Source: Takakia lepidozioides (taxonomy: Eukaryota > Streptophyta > Takakiopsida > Takakiales > Takakiaceae). From it: a DNA stretch of 64,000 nt. Made by a program: the position numbers and the translations under genes. The notes beneath the pieces are model-generated. The model made no database searches, was not told the DNA's origin, and was given only the letters and a program-made list of their open reading frames with translations. Below, piece by piece: positions 19,430 through 31,734 of the stretch; the stretch's first letter is position 1; each line of letters opens with the position of its first letter. The stretch spans positions 81,758,756 through 81,822,755 of the forward strand of contig CM060731.1 in the NCBI GenBank assembly GCA_030704615.1. The letters are read 5' to 3'.

Positions 19430-19620
19430 TTGATAAAATCAGGCACTGCTAATGAAGGCACCTTCTTCAACACATTCCACCCTGTTTTTCCCTCTTATCA
19501 GAATCGGCCGTGTTGAATTCTGCAAGTTAGCTGGTTGAGTGAACCTTTGATAGTTTGGAGTGACTGACATGATACTGCCAATGTGACAACTGAAAGTATC
19601 CAGAAACAGGTAACAGAGAT

Positions 19621-19686
19621 AAGGAGAAGATGTGGAATGAATACTTTTATGACCCCAGTCAATGGTAGGACGATCGAGGCAAGAAG
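19621..19686 (+). pseudogene. OSB PDF first-half exon with premature stop
   Basis: KEKMWNEYFYDPSQW is followed by TAG where the 19,021 copy has TGG, then DDRGKK and a GT donor. The downstream intron-like sequence here is not PPR-derived, unlike the 19,086 copy, so this probably shows the ancestral intron. The matching second half is at 20,065. Confidence 0.65.
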
Positions 19687-20064
19687 GTGAATGCCTGTTG
19701 GATTATAGAGAGTAGCAGATGCAATTGAGCATAGGAACTAGTGTGATAAGTAGGATTGGGGTGTTTGCTGGAACAACTCTAGGCTGTCATTGCAACAAGC
19801 CAAAGATGAATGTCCGATTTGTAGGGTGACATACCCTATTGCTGAAATCTGGCCCTCTTGGATGAATCTGGACCTTCAGCTATCCATGGATTACAAAAAG
19901 TAGTAGATGCAATTGAGCATAACTAGAGTGATAAGTTGAGTTGGGTGTTTCCTAGAACAGATGTAAGCTATCATTGTCAGCTGCTAGCAGCAAAGCAAGG
20001 ATGTATGCATGGTTTGTGCAGAGGCATGGATAGCTGAAGGAGCAGGGATGGAATGTGGGTCCAG

Positions 20065-20158
20065 ATTCATCCAAGAGGGCCGGATTTCAAGCATAAGGTT
20101 ACCTATGATTCCCTGTGGATCAATAGCTACAAGAAACCTGCATGGGTAGATGTCTATC
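20065..20158 (+). pseudogene. OSB PDF motif, second-half exon (best preserved)
   Basis: After an AG acceptor at 20,063-20,064 the frame gives IHPRGPDFKHKVTYDSLW then INSYKKPAWVD, containing the exact PDFKHK signature that names the OSB PDF motif. The exon is cut after about 31 codons, where the 18,745 and 19,343 copies continue with GQLEAA. With the 19,621 exon it forms a first-half/second-half pair separated by about 380 bp. OSB proteins bind single-stranded DNA in organelles and limit illegitimate recombination there. Confidence 0.7.
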
Positions 20159-20159
20159 A

Positions 20160-20500
20160 CCGACCAAAAGGCAGAAAGTAGTTCATGGCTTTTAGCATGC
20201 CTGCGGAGACGTAGTGTAGATATAGTATGTCACCCTTTATCATGGCTGGATTTTGTTGACTCTATTCCAATACTTACTGTCTTGGATTCTATTCTGTTTT
20301 TTGAATGGTGAATCTTCAAGAATATTTGGATTTGCAGATTCACTTCGAATGTATGGGAATTGTAGGAGAATTATATGGGAATGTATGAATCACTTACACA
20401 CCACTCTGGCAATGGTATATGTAAGACTGTGACAGTATGCAAGAGTGGTTGTACTCCTCCAGATGTAGCCCCAATCACTTACATACCACTTTGGTAGTAA
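20160..20500. other. No gene seen
   Basis: The stretch between the last OSB exon and the AGTGGTT-rich region is AT-rich and contains no open frame resembling a known protein. It includes paired words such as CACTTACACACCACTCTGGC and CACTTACATACCACTTTGG, which foreshadow the repeats to the right. Confidence 0.4.
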
Positions 20501-21251
20501 TAATTCAAAAACATGGTTCCTACTTGGTGGGACACACTGGATGACTTCGTCAGTGGTTTAAGTACACAACCTAATCACTACATCAATACTGGTAGAACCA
20601 CTTCGTTAGTGGTTTTAGCACACAACCTAACCACTACATTGATACTAATAGAACCACTCAGTAAGTGGTTTTAGCACACATCAATACTATTAGAACCACA
20701 CATTCAGTGATAATATACATTGTTTATTCTCGAATCATGACTATTAGAGTCATTTAAGTCTCACTCACAGAGTTGTTTGGGAAGTCATTGCATTTTTCAG
20801 CACATCCCTAAAATAGGGCACGTGCTCATTTGCAATATTGCCATGTGTTCAGATAATGGAGCCTATAATCGTCTAACTGGATTCGGCCACGTGTCCATAT
20901 GGATACGGACACGTGTCCGTCCATTGCTAAGTATGATCGACGGAGTTGTTGCGTCCACGTCGCATACGGTGGAAGTGGTCTATGTTCTGAAGTGGTTAGT
21001 TTACCACTGTGACACGTCATAAGTGGTTAGTTTACCATTGTGACACGTAAGCGAACAACTGGACTTGGAGGCAAGTGATCGTAACCATTGTCTTTAACCA
21101 CTTCGGACATGTCATGTCTTTAACCACTGCTGAGTCAAGATCCACTGGTTCTAGACCACTCTGGGGCCAGAGCGGTTGGGTGTCTTTTCCCACTCAAAAC
21201 ACTCAAAATGAGTGGTTGCCAGAGTGGTTATTCCGCGTTTTTCCTCTAGTG
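20500..21251. mobile_element. Probable non-autonomous CACTA element or CACTA 3' end
   Basis: The stretch is densely packed with AACCACT and AGTGGTT words in both orientations, as expected of CACTA subterminal transposase-binding sites. It ends with CCTCTAGTG at 21,243-21,251. That resembles the CTTCTAGTG end at 38,102 of the CACTA element carrying the transposase, which also has AGTGGTT words just inside. The left terminus (CACTAGAG...) was not found. No coding potential is seen. Confidence 0.45.
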
Positions 21252-21369
21252 AGAGTAGCAAGTGTTGCTGCTCTCAGCTCCGCCCCACCAGAGAGGGTGC
21301 AAGAAAAATAAAATAAAAGGTGGGGGGGAGTGACTAAGTAGCAGCAGCTGCTCAGTCACCCCCCCCCCC

Positions 21370-23290
21370 GCCCCAGGATGTTGTTGGCAACCCTCATAGA
21401 GGTATTTTTTCATGTCAATAAAAGAGGAATGAAAAAACCAAAAAAACCATCCTAAAGGTAATTCAGTGTCAATCCTGGTGGCTCATCCGATATGGATGAA
21501 AAAGCCGATAGAGGATGGATGAGCCTCTGTCAAAACTTCATCCAGTATAGGTGAAAAGCCAGGAAATCAACACTGATAACAAACTGCCGGTTCCCAGTAG
21601 AGAGGGAGACAGAAGGAGAGAGGGGGCAACAAAGAAGAAAAAAGAAGGTGGGGGGGGAGTGACTGAGCAGCAGCCATCTTGCCACCCAAAACAGGGCACC
21701 ATCTAACATTTCCATTCTTGTCATAACTTCCCATGAATTGACATCACCCAATTAGTCATGATAAAACAGGGTGGGAGGGCGAGGTTTGTTCATGTAGGGG
21801 ATGCAAGCATCTTGAACACCCGAGATCTGGCCATCTTGGCCAATGAATCATTAAATTGCAGGTTACGAGCCTGGTATCATGACAAGGTCAGAATCACTGA
21901 TTGCAGCACCTTACCTTATCAGCATAGGGTCATGCATCAAGCAAAGCATAAGGACCAACCTGCAATATTTCAGAATCATGACATGCCTCCAAGCAATCCA
22001 CTTGGGCATGATAAAACAGATTCCATACCATTTGTAATCACCCCAAGACGTGTAATCATACAAGGCGTCAAGGGAATGTGAGATCAGTCTGTCATATTAC
22101 AAATTCAAAGACATGTACACACAAGCATCTTGAAAACTCAGATTGCAGGTCATAGGCCTGATGTCATGACAAGGCCAAGACTATAGGTAGGATTCCATTA
22201 CAGCTTACTATCCTCATCCTTCAAGAGGTCCATGCTAAAGCTTGCAAAGAACACCTCACTATGATCCATCACACACCAGAAACAAGCCCGAAAAGGAGCA
22301 GTTCGGTTCCTTATCAGGCTGTCGCCATAAAATTCAAAGCCACCATGTCCTTAGAGCCCCAAACCTGCCGAAGCAGCCCCCATAAAACCAGCTCCTCTAT
22401 GGCCCAAAGAACTTACAACCTAGCTCAATAATCCACAGGCCCTGCTGTCAAAAATCAAAAGATAGGGTATGGTTTGTATGCAGGCCTCAGGAAACAGGCC
22501 AGACAGGTTGAGCTGCCCATCGACGGCAGAACGACAAAAGCCAAAACATAGACTGCAACATGCCAAACCAGGAGCAGTCGGGTTGAAATCGGGGCTGCAG
22601 GCAGCAGCCATCTCAAAGCGCAATAACTCACATGTCTCCTTAGCCCATATCCCAACTGCATGCTCAAGAAACTTCAAAGTAGGTGAGGATCCTCACCTGG
22701 TCCCATCACAAGCCCCCACAAAATCACGGATTAGTGTTGTGGAACCCCAGGTGAATCACAGACCCTCACACTTGTCATCGATGTCAACTAAGAAACTCAA
22801 AAGCAAGAGAAGAAGATAAGAACACAAGGATCCTCAGACTCCAAAGGCACCTTAAGCGATTGGGGATGAGGGTTATGCGCCAACACCACCCGCAACAAGC
22901 CTCCTCCACAAAGCACATGAGCAATGAAGCAAAGCAGACAAACTCGCAAGGCAATAGAAAGGAGGGAGAGAGACTTCCCAACACAAATGCCCTTGCTAAA
23001 CTTAAAAGCCAAAGGAGGGAAGATGCCACTGCATTCACAGCAGTGTTTCTCGTTGCAAGAGAGACAAGGCGCCGCCTTCGCGCCTCCCCAGACGCTCGTC
23101 CAGCACGGGTACGACACCACAAATGGGGCAACGACGCAATGGTGTGAGCGCGCGAGCGTACGCTCACGCTAGCTGACATGGCGTGAGCCTGCACCCACGC
23201 TGACGTGGCGTGAGCGTCATGTCAGCAGGCTGATGTGGCGGCAAATGATGACGTGGCACTGCGCCGTCATCTGCCACATCAGCATTAACA
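21370..23290. repeat. Complex repeat family, copy C
   Basis: Shares blocks with copy B: GATGTTGTTGGCAACCCTC (21,378 and 40,750), CATCCGATATGGATGAAAA type words, AGGGCACCATCTAACATTTC (21,694 and 41,086) and TGATAAAACAGGGTGGGAGG. It shares others with copy A: ATCGGGGCTGCAGGCAGCAG and CTCACCTGGTCCCATCACAA. The right end (23,130-23,290) is a cluster of GCTCACGC/GTGACGTGG words like the left ends of copies A and B. The order of blocks suggests opposite circular permutation or different internal deletions. No gene is seen. Confidence 0.6.
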
Positions 23291-23770
23291 TGCGTCACCT
23301 ATAACCGAGGATGGTCCTATGACCGTGGGATTAATGCAGGGAATCCTTGGCTGAATACAATCAAGACTACCATGAGGCCTATAATTGTAGCATCCAACAT
23401 TGTGCAATTACAAATGTTTCTTTCACTTTTACAATTACGAGGACAAGAAAGTATCCTCATAAACTGTGCGCCATAGAGGCTGCCAAGGGAAGACCTTGCT
23501 CCCTCCCCAAATAACAATGAGAGTTAGGATCATCTTCAAAAGATGATTGCAGTGCATAGCGATAGGAAGACATGTAGACTTCGAACGGTGCAATGATGCA
23601 TGTGCTTATAAAAGTTGTCACTCAGAGCTCACTCAGTATAGTTGAAAGCATAATGGAGGGATAAGGGACGCCATATCATTGCACCGCCGACGATGTTGCA
23701 AACGAATTGATTTGAATTTCACATTTCATAGCATGGTCGTCCACATACCACATTGCATAGTTGATGCTAC
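23291..23770. other. No gene seen
   Basis: Nothing recognisable lies between the repeat end and the MULE-type transposase. Short open frames on the minus strand are unconvincing. It may be the 3' untranslated and flanking sequence of the MULE. Confidence 0.35.
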
Positions 23771-25800
23771 CCATATGTTGTATCCCGCTGCAATAGAGTA
23801 TCGACCTCGTTGAAACTCGGAGTGGCCTGGTGAACGAAGTTGTCACGTTTGGGATCGCAAACCATCCTCTTCAAAAATATGAAATACAAATGTTTGCAAG
23901 GTATGAATTTACATCTCTTGCCCAAACGGTTGATAGCATATTCACAAAATCAGGACATGTGCAATTGCGGAAATTGGAAACTGTGATGTCGTAGGCCTTG
24001 TCATGAACAACAGATGTCGAAGTGATCATTGTGTACACCCGACCATATCTTGGATCGGGCACTTCCGTGGTGCTTGCAACACGAGCTTGGAGCATTCTTG
24101 CGGACTCCACTTTGCCAAAGTGTTCAGCGGTTGGAGGGAAACACCGAACGAGCTTTCCATCTTGTTTGGTTGGCCACAAGTGAGGATTTGTCGGAGGGAC
24201 CCGAGAGGACGCAAAAGTAGTAGCACATGCATGCAGTTGGGGTTGTCTCGCAAGGGAAAAGCGTGCCTCCTCCAGCATTGCAATCTCCTGACTTGTGAGA
24301 TGTGTTCCCACCTTGACGGGCCAAATGGTTGGAGGAGCTGGCTTCATCACCACGGAAGGACGCACAGTTCCATGCACACATCTGCCACAATCATCTGCGC
24401 AGAACCAGAACTTGTGGTTCTTGGCTTCTGGTTGACCGTATGGACGCATCAAACCCGAGAAAGTTGGAGCAGGAGTTCGGGCACCACCTCTGGATATAGA
24501 TGAAGTGCACTTCTCGAAATTAGTTGCCCTGATCGATGTACATTTCACACGAGACCCTGCACTTGTGCGTTCTATGTGCCAAATGTGGTCCGGGCATGCG
24601 GACTCAAGCACATCAAGGGGGTTGTTCCTCTCCTGCACCATTTCAGTGGCACTGTTTGATGCTGGAGCCTGCCGTCGTGTTGGAGGTTCCTCCAGAATGG
24701 AGGTTCCGGACATGAATCTGTCATGCAGGGGAACACGAGGCTTCGAGAAGTTATCACGGTCTGCCCTGTGCAAATCGGAATCCAAACCAGGTGGAGTGTT
24801 CAATTTCCTCTTACACGAGCCGAATCTCTCCTCCCCTTCAAGATGTGGAACTCTTGAAACAAGTGGCGTTCCCTGGGCATACATGCTCACTGCCCGTGCT
24901 ATCTTGCTTGGATCCTCAGATTTGTTTGCAGCACACAACATCAACTCCAATTTGTCCAGACCCTTTCCACCAACCCCACCTCGCAAGAAATCATGGTATC
25001 GGGTTTGTTGTTGCAAGGCACGTATCAAATCATCTGTTGTTGCCACATACAAATCCCGACCTCGTTTCCCAGAGTGTTGCAACCATGTGTTGTGCACAGT
25101 CTCTGCCAAATTGCAAGATGGCATGTCCGCCATTTCCTCAATGGACATGTTTTGCAAAGTGGAGAACCACACTTCAGAACAGTGCAAAGGAAACAACATA
25201 AAGAAAGCAAGGAGTCAAAAATATGGAAAGCAAAAGTATGAATAAAGCAAGAAATAGAAGCCTCGTACCATTGTCATGGCTGCTCCCCACTGTCTGTACC
25301 GGAAGTGCCAAAACGCCAGCCAATCTTCCAATGCTCTCATACTCTTAAGCGATGCAGCTCCAGAAGAGAACCACCAGGCACGAATTGTCTGGAACAAAGT
25401 GTCCGCCTCCTTCATTGTTCTAGTATCTTTGTACTTTTTGCACAATTTACGATGCTGAGTCTGCATCTCTGGTTTGATGTCCGACTTTGTATGTTTCTCC
25501 AGAGATTGTGTCCAATGGAATAGACATGTACGCTCTCTTCCCGGCATTGGCACTTTGGGTTCGCCCGATCCGAAGACAATTCGAACAGCATTGAAATTCG
25601 CCTGAGCACTATCCGCCATGAAACCTGCAAAATTTGGAGATGGCACCCCATGGCAGCCCATAACACGTATCAGGGAATTCCACATGAGCTTCTGGGATTC
25701 CGTATCCTCGGATTGCATGTCACAAACTGCAATTGTCATAACTCGTTGGTACACTGGATCGTAGACATGACATGTCGCGCACCTCACTTCGGTAAGCTCC
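23771..25800 (-). pseudogene. MULE-type transposase with SWIM zinc finger, truncated and frameshifted
   Basis: On the minus strand, 25,787-25,270 encodes a transposase-core-like region: VYQRVMTIAVCDMQSEDTES, then GFMADSAQANFNAVRIVFGS with an aspartate in a hydrophobic context, then RTCLFHWTQSLEKH. After an apparent intron, 25,199-23,925 continues with VHNTWLQHSGKRGRDLYVAT, a long variable linker and NCTCPDFVNMLSTVW. The SWIM finger (CxC...CxH) is completed by PCKHLYFIFLKRM, but only after a one-base loss near 23,922; that frame stops near 23,772. The 5' end is missing and meets the gypsy LTR at about 25,800. Mutator-like transposases have this DDE-plus-SWIM order. The exact family is uncertain; a domesticated relative of the FAR1 kind is possible but less likely, given the breaks. 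Confidence 0.6.
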
Positions 25801-25819
25801 CCTTCAAGTCATAGTTACT

Positions 25820-26968
25820 CGCTTTGATGCGCGCGCCTGACTCCCAACCTGGCCGCCCGGTGAGTCCTATGCCACCCCCACTAAGTCCCGCTAAGCTACC
25901 ACCACCCCTTGTGGAGCCACCCCCACCGCAACCCGGTGTGCGGGGCTCCACCTAGTGAGCACCTCCGCCTCCTTGAGTGCCTTGGGCACTCAAGGGTGCT
26001 TCAGCCCTCCCATACCTATCGCTGCCACTGCCCCCACCACAGGGGCAGCCCCTCATGTGTCCCGACCCCCTGCCCTCAAGGCAAAGGGCCGCGACACACA
26101 CCCCTACCAACAGGGAGTCGATGTCCTCATCAACTTGTCCATTTTGTAGAAACGAACATCCAAGTTGTGGCGTCCCACATCAAGGAGTTTGTTTCTGTAC
26201 CATGGCGTCCCATGGCAAAGAACCAAACCCCACACTTGACTCTACTCTCCACTAGCTAGTTCGGCCGACTTTCTCCAAGTCCCGGCCAAGGGTGGAGCCT
26301 CTCCAGCTCCTCCCAGTGCACTCTTCTTGGCCTACTTCAAGGCCAAGGAACGATCCTCCCCGAGGATCGAATCCCCTTACTGCAACAACATTGCTTGTGA
26401 TCGCTCATGATGCCGCTTTTGGCATCACCTTGAGCAAGGGTTCACCTGGAACCCTCTTTGACTAGGAAGATAACCTTGAACCAACCGTGCGCCCCAATCA
26501 CTACAATTGGGTCCGCCTTGGAATGCTGGTCTGAGGTACGGGAACACGCCGAAGCCGCACTACGACTTCGTCCTGAGGCTACACGATTATAGTACGTGAA
26601 CGGAAGCACGTAGCTTCCACGTTAGCCCGCACTACAAGGCAACCCCCTCGGTAGCGCAGTTATAGTACGCGCACGCGCCAGGTGCGCACTAGCACGTGAA
26701 CTCCCAAAGAAGGCGCAAGTTTCCTTGCCCCTTGGATGGGAGTCACCCAATTTCGGCACTGCGCAAACACACGATTAACCCAATTTACCTCTCCCACTTT
26801 TGTAACCTAGCATGCATTCTACACACTAGCCAACCACATCATGCATCACCATTCCAAACACAATAGGACGCACAATATTTGGAACCTATTTTCTTTATAA
26901 CAAATTTTTGTACAATACAAGTTTTTGCAATCGGATTCCTGAGCTAGCTAAACCGGGCTAAGCATGCA
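25820..26968 (-). repeat. 3' LTR of the gypsy element (left boundary approximate)
   Basis: On the minus strand the coding region is followed by a purine-rich tract (complement of 26,969-26,981, GTGGGGGAGGAAA) and then TGCATGC at 26,968, the expected polypurine tract and 5'-TG start of an LTR. The other end, ...CA on the minus strand, lies somewhere near 25,800-25,830, where the MULE sequence resumes. The LTR is GC-rich, about 1.1 kb, with no open frame. The matching 5' LTR is absent, so the borders cannot be confirmed by comparison. Confidence 0.55.
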
Positions 26969-27002
26969 TTTCCTCCCCCACGCTCCAAGGTTGATGTCCC
27001 CA

Positions 27003-30000
27003 TCAACGCTTCTTCCGCTTTTGAGGTCGCCCTTCGAAAGCTGCAACCGCCTCGGATGCGTTTCCCATTTCTGAGGCACGCACCCAAGATGCCTCCACAT
27101 GATGATAGCCCTTCCATTTGACGAGATACTCCGTTTCTCGGTTCCTGAACCTCCTCGACTTAAGTATTGCCTCCACCTCGTACTCAGGTTCATTTTCATG
27201 ATCCAACAGCATAGGTGGCGGACGCAACACTTGATGCCGATTCGGACGCGCTTCATCTTTGAAGTAAGGTTTCAAAAGGGAGACATGGAATACTGGGTGC
27301 ACCTTGCTGTTTGCCGGCAGCTCCAATTCATACACATCCTCATTCATAACCTTCCGAATGCGAAAGGGTCCCGCATACGGAGGTACGAACTTCGGACTCA
27401 CTCCCGGAGGTAGTCGGAAATTCTTGATGTTCAACCAGACCTCTGTGCCTGCCTCAAACTTCACTTCCCTCCGCTTCCGATTCGCCTGCCTTTCATACCG
27501 TTTCCTAGCTTTGGCAATATTGCACTTTGCGAGCTTCAACAAACGCTCGCGTTCTTCCAGTACCGCCGCTACTGCCGGTTCCTCAACGTCCTGGGCGGCC
27601 CAACTTGTCGGCACCAGAGGTGCTTTTCCATAGACCAATACGAAAGGGGAAACTCCCGTTGCGGAGTGTTATGTGTTATTATAATAGAACTCTGCCGCGT
27701 CTAAGTGTTCCATCTAGTCTGATTGGTCTGCCGACACGTAATTCCACAAGAATTGCTTCACTACGGAATTCACTCTTTCCGTTTGGCCGTCCGTCGTAGG
27801 TCGGAAGGCGGTGCTCATCTTCAGCCTCGTCCCCATCTTCTTCCAAAGTGTCCTCCAAAATTTACTCGTAAACTTTGGATCGTTATCCGAGACAATATCC
27901 TTCGGGACTCCATGATGCTTTAAGACGTGGGCGAAGTAAAGTTGCCCTGTATCCTGCGCCGTTGCCCTCTCTTTGGTGGGGATGAAATGGCCCATTTTAC
28001 TGAACCTATCCACCACCACCATGATTGCATCGAATCCTTTTGACAGCGGCATAGCAGTCATGAAATCCATCGAGATGCTTTCCCAAGTCCCCTCTGGAAT
28101 CGGCAAGGGTTGTAACAGCCCCGCTTGCTTTTTGTACTTGCTCCGGTTTTGTTGGCATGTGGTGCATGTCTTGACATACTCCTCTGCCTCCTCCCTCAGT
28201 TTGGGCCAGAAATACTCTTTCTTCAGGAGTGCCGCAGTGCGCTTGGCTCCGCCGTGGCCCGCAAACGGGCTATCATGGCATTCTCTCAAGAGGCTATCTC
28301 TGATCCCTCCCTTCGGCACGTAGAGACGCTTTTGCTTATACTGGAGCAACCCATTTTGCAAGTGGAACTGTGATTTAACCCCCATTCTCAAGTCCTGCAT
28401 CACGGACTTTGCCAGCTCATCCTTCCGGCAAGCCTTCCGGATCTTCCTTTGGAGCGCCGTCTCGCCCTTGTACACCAACAAGAGCTGCTGCTTTCTACTT
28501 AAAGCATCGGCCACCACATTGTCCCGTCCCGGTTTGTACTGGATATCCACGTCGAACACCGCCAAAGTATCTTGCCACCTAAGTTGTTTTGGGGACAACT
28601 TGGGCTGCGTGGCAAAATACTTCACTGTGACATTGTCCGTGAACACCTTCACTGGGTTGGAACCAACATAGTGGCGCCAAAGCTCAAGGCAATGCACCAC
28701 CGCCTTCATCTCTTTTTCGTGCATCGGCCACCATCGCTCCACTTCATTCAGTTTCTTACTTTCGTAAGCCACTGGACGTCCATCTTGCATAAGTACACCC
28801 CCAATCGCGAAGTCCGACGCATCTGTATGAATCTCAAATGGACGATCGAACTCCGGGATTTTCAAGACTGGAGCTTCCGCCATCCGCTGCTTCAATTCAG
28901 CAAAAGCTTGGCCACAAAAGGTGTTCCATACCCAGATTTTGGATTTACACAGAAGGTCCGACAGCGGCCCCGCGATCTTGGCGAAATTTCTCACATACTT
29001 CCGGTAATAGGAGGCGAGTCCTAGGAAGGATCGCACTGATCCCATCCTGTGTAATCACATGCCCCAGGAACTCCACTTTTATGACCCCGAATTCGCACTT
29101 TGAAGCTTTGGCATACAGCTTCCCTTCCCGCAATTTTTGGAACACCCTTTTGAGGTGCTCCAGGTGCTCCTCCTTTGTTTTCGAGTACACCAAGATGTCG
29201 TCGATGTACACGATCACAAAGTCATCCAACCACTCTTGGAAAAGGCTGTTCATCAGCGTGCTAAATGTCGCTGGTGCATTGGTGAGCCCAAAAGGCATCA
29301 CCAAGAACTCATATGAACCATACCTTGTCCTGCACGCGGTCTTCTCCTCATCTCCTTCCGCCACCCGAATTTGGTGATAGCTGGAGCGCAAGTCGATCCG
29401 GCTGAAATACTTCGCTCCTGCCAACCGATCGAAGAGGTCGTCGATCCTTGGCAAAGGGTATCGGTTTTTGATAGTCACCTTATTCAGAGCCCTGTAATCG
29501 ACACACATCCGCAGCGTCCCATCCTTCTTGTCTGCAAATAGCACCGGGGCTCCGTAAGGTGACTTACTCGGCCGGATGTACCCCTTTGACATTAGATCCT
29601 TGAGCTGAGTCTTCAGCTCGACCAACTCTCTGTGGCTCAACCGGTAGGGCGCCTTGGCAGGCGGTTCCGATCCCGGTATCACCTCAATCTTGTGGTCAAC
29701 TCCTCTCCGCGGTGGCAAGCCGCTTGGTAAATCCTCCGGCATCACATCCTGGTATTTCTCCAAAATCCCCTTGATCCAATCTGGGCTTGGCTCCCCATCG
29801 CCTTCTCCTTTCACATCTCTAATGTAAAGCAAAAACTGGGGCTCGTGTGCCTCCTCCACGGCCCACTTCTTTGCTGACAGAAGGTTTATTCGCCCTCCCA
29901 CGGATTTGGGCGTTTCAGACACTCGTAAAACCTCGCCACCATTCCCACATGACAGCGTGACTACTCTCTTGCGGCCATCTATGACCGCTCCGGATTTGCT

Positions 30001-31518
30001 CAAAAAGGTCATCCCCAAAATGAGATCCACTCCATCGATCTTGCAAATGGTGAAGTTCTCACGTCCCTCCCAACTCCCCAGTTGAAGAGGAACATCAATC
30101 GCCAACCTTGTCGCCAACTGTGGTTCTCCTTTGGCAGAACGCACCTCAATAGAGGCCCCCACGTCACTTGTCGGGAGTCCCAGCTTTTGTGCCGTTGCCG
30201 GTGTCATGAAGGAGTGCGACGCTCCTGTGTCCACCAACAACGACACATTAGTTCCGGATATTATCCCATCCACGAACAATAACTGACTCCCTTTTCGTAA
30301 GGCGTCAGTTTCCTGATACAACTCACAAGAAAATTTGCCTATCTTGCAAGTCCTGGCGACCACCGCTTCCACCAAGCGACTGATGGTATCTTCCGACGGC
30401 TCCGTGGTCGCCCGAGTCATGTTCAATTGCCGGGGCTTCGTGCACTTCTTGGCCATGTGCCCGGGCTCCCCGCAATTGAAACACACTCCATCAAAGGTCG
30501 CCTTCTGTCCGCCATACCCGCTTTTCCTTTCAAAGCTTCGGGTGCCGCCTTGACGTGTGAAGGCCCTCCCTTCGATTTCCACGTGCCATTGTCGCCGCGT
30601 GGCCTATCCCACTTCTTTTCCGGTCGGAAGGAGTCACCTTCCCGCCGAATCTTCTTGTGGTTTAGCTCCGTACGGCCTTGTCTTTCACCCCTAGGGACAT
30701 CTGAGAAACATTCAGCCCTCTCAATAGCCTCGTTCAAAGTCTTGGGTGGCTTCTCCTCCAACTTCCGCCTGGCCCATGGGGCCAGCCCCGCCACAAAGTT
30801 GAAGACCATTTCTGGTTCTGCCATGTCCGCGACTTCGAGCAACAACATATTGAAAGCCTGGACAACCCCCGAATGTCATCTGTTTGCTTCAAATTCCTCA
30901 TCTTGTCCCGGGCAAGCCAGGACGCGTTGAGGGGCACAAACTGTCTCTTCATCAATTCCTTGAACCCACTCTAGTTCAAGGTTTCCGGGCTTGGACCTCG
31001 GTCGTGAAGGCGTTTCTGCCACCGTTGTTGAGCATAGCCCCTCAAATAGGTGGGAGCCACTTCCACCCGATCCTTGTCACTCAACTTGGCCGCCCGGAAG
31101 TACTGCTCTAGCTCCAAGAGCCAGGTGTTGAGTGCCTTCCGATTTCGGACGCCCTCGAAGGTGCCGGGTTCCTTAGGCTTCACCTTAAACTTTGCCTTAG
31201 CGGAAGTGGCATTAGCCGCCTTCAACACGTCTTTCAACGTCCCGCCAAACTGCGCCAACAACCCTTCCCAAAAGGTTGCCGGCATGGGAGGCATCTCTTG
31301 GTTTGTCGGAGCTCTCAAGGATTCCTCGGGCTCCGACTCCTCGGATTCCTCTCGCTCTTGGGCGGCCTCGTTTTCGGAAACATGCATCGCTTCCTCAAAC
31401 GGCCGCCTCGGTGACACGCCGCCCCCATCGGGCTCACCGGGATCATCATCTTTTGGGCCGTTCCGCTTTCGCTTCGGCTTGCCCGACCCCATGATGAGGC
31501 CAGTTGGAATGATTCTAT
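27003..31518 (-). mobile_element. Ty3/gypsy chromovirus, gag-pol interior, degraded
   Basis: Read on the minus strand: gag begins near 31,491 (MGSGKPKRKRNG) and ends with a CCHC knuckle ([14 protein letters not shown]) near 30,480. Protease is [12 protein letters not shown]. Reverse transcriptase has [15 protein letters not shown] and YIDDILVYS. RNase H has HTDASDFAIGGVLM. Integrase has an HHCC-like ending CTTCQQ, then DFMTAMP, SDNDPKF and TERVNS. The end is a chromodomain, YLVKWKGYHHVEASW. Breaks include frame changes in gag (about 30,550 and 30,880-30,970), a small deletion and frame change at about 29,040, and TGG to TAG at 27,714. It lies in the MULE at its 3' side. At its 5' side it ends in gag leader sequence at a LINE tail, with the 5' LTR and primer-binding site missing. 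It is not autonomous. Confidence 0.93.
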
Positions 31519-31730
31519 TATCACACACAACAGATTGATGCTTGTGTGAAGGGTTTTCTAGAGGATATCTGGAAAACCCGGATTAATTCCTTATATGATG
31601 GTAAGTCTTACTACCACCGTCAGCCCCTGACGGAGGTAGGTTCTGTTCCTTTTGTTCCCGCTCAAACTGGGCGCAGGGTCAATGGCCACAAGGCTACGGC
31701 ATACAACGTCTTATGAGTACAATCTATAAT
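31519..31730 (+). mobile_element. 5'-truncated LINE tail
   Basis: From ATCACACACA at about 31,519 to GAGTACAATCTATA at about 31,730, this is nearly the same as 54,823-55,030 of the intronic LINE. Shared text includes GATGCTTGTGTGAAGG, ATCTGGAAAACCCGGATT and GCCACAAGGCTACGGCA. It represents only the last ~200 bp, as left by incomplete target-primed reverse transcription. It separates the gypsy gag leader from a PPR relic. No clear target-site duplication is seen. Confidence 0.85.
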
Positions 31731-31734
31731 CTCT

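Noticed and set aside
20880-20930. GGCCACGTGTCCATATGGATACGG-type inverted repeat as a regulatory palindrome or terminator
   Set aside because: It sits in the CACTA-like subterminal repeat block with no nearby gene; repeated short words explain it without a regulatory role.
22860-23147. Open frames of ~100 codons on both strands at 22.8-23.2 kb
   Set aside because: They fall within the complex repeat, overlap in all frames and show no recognisable domain.
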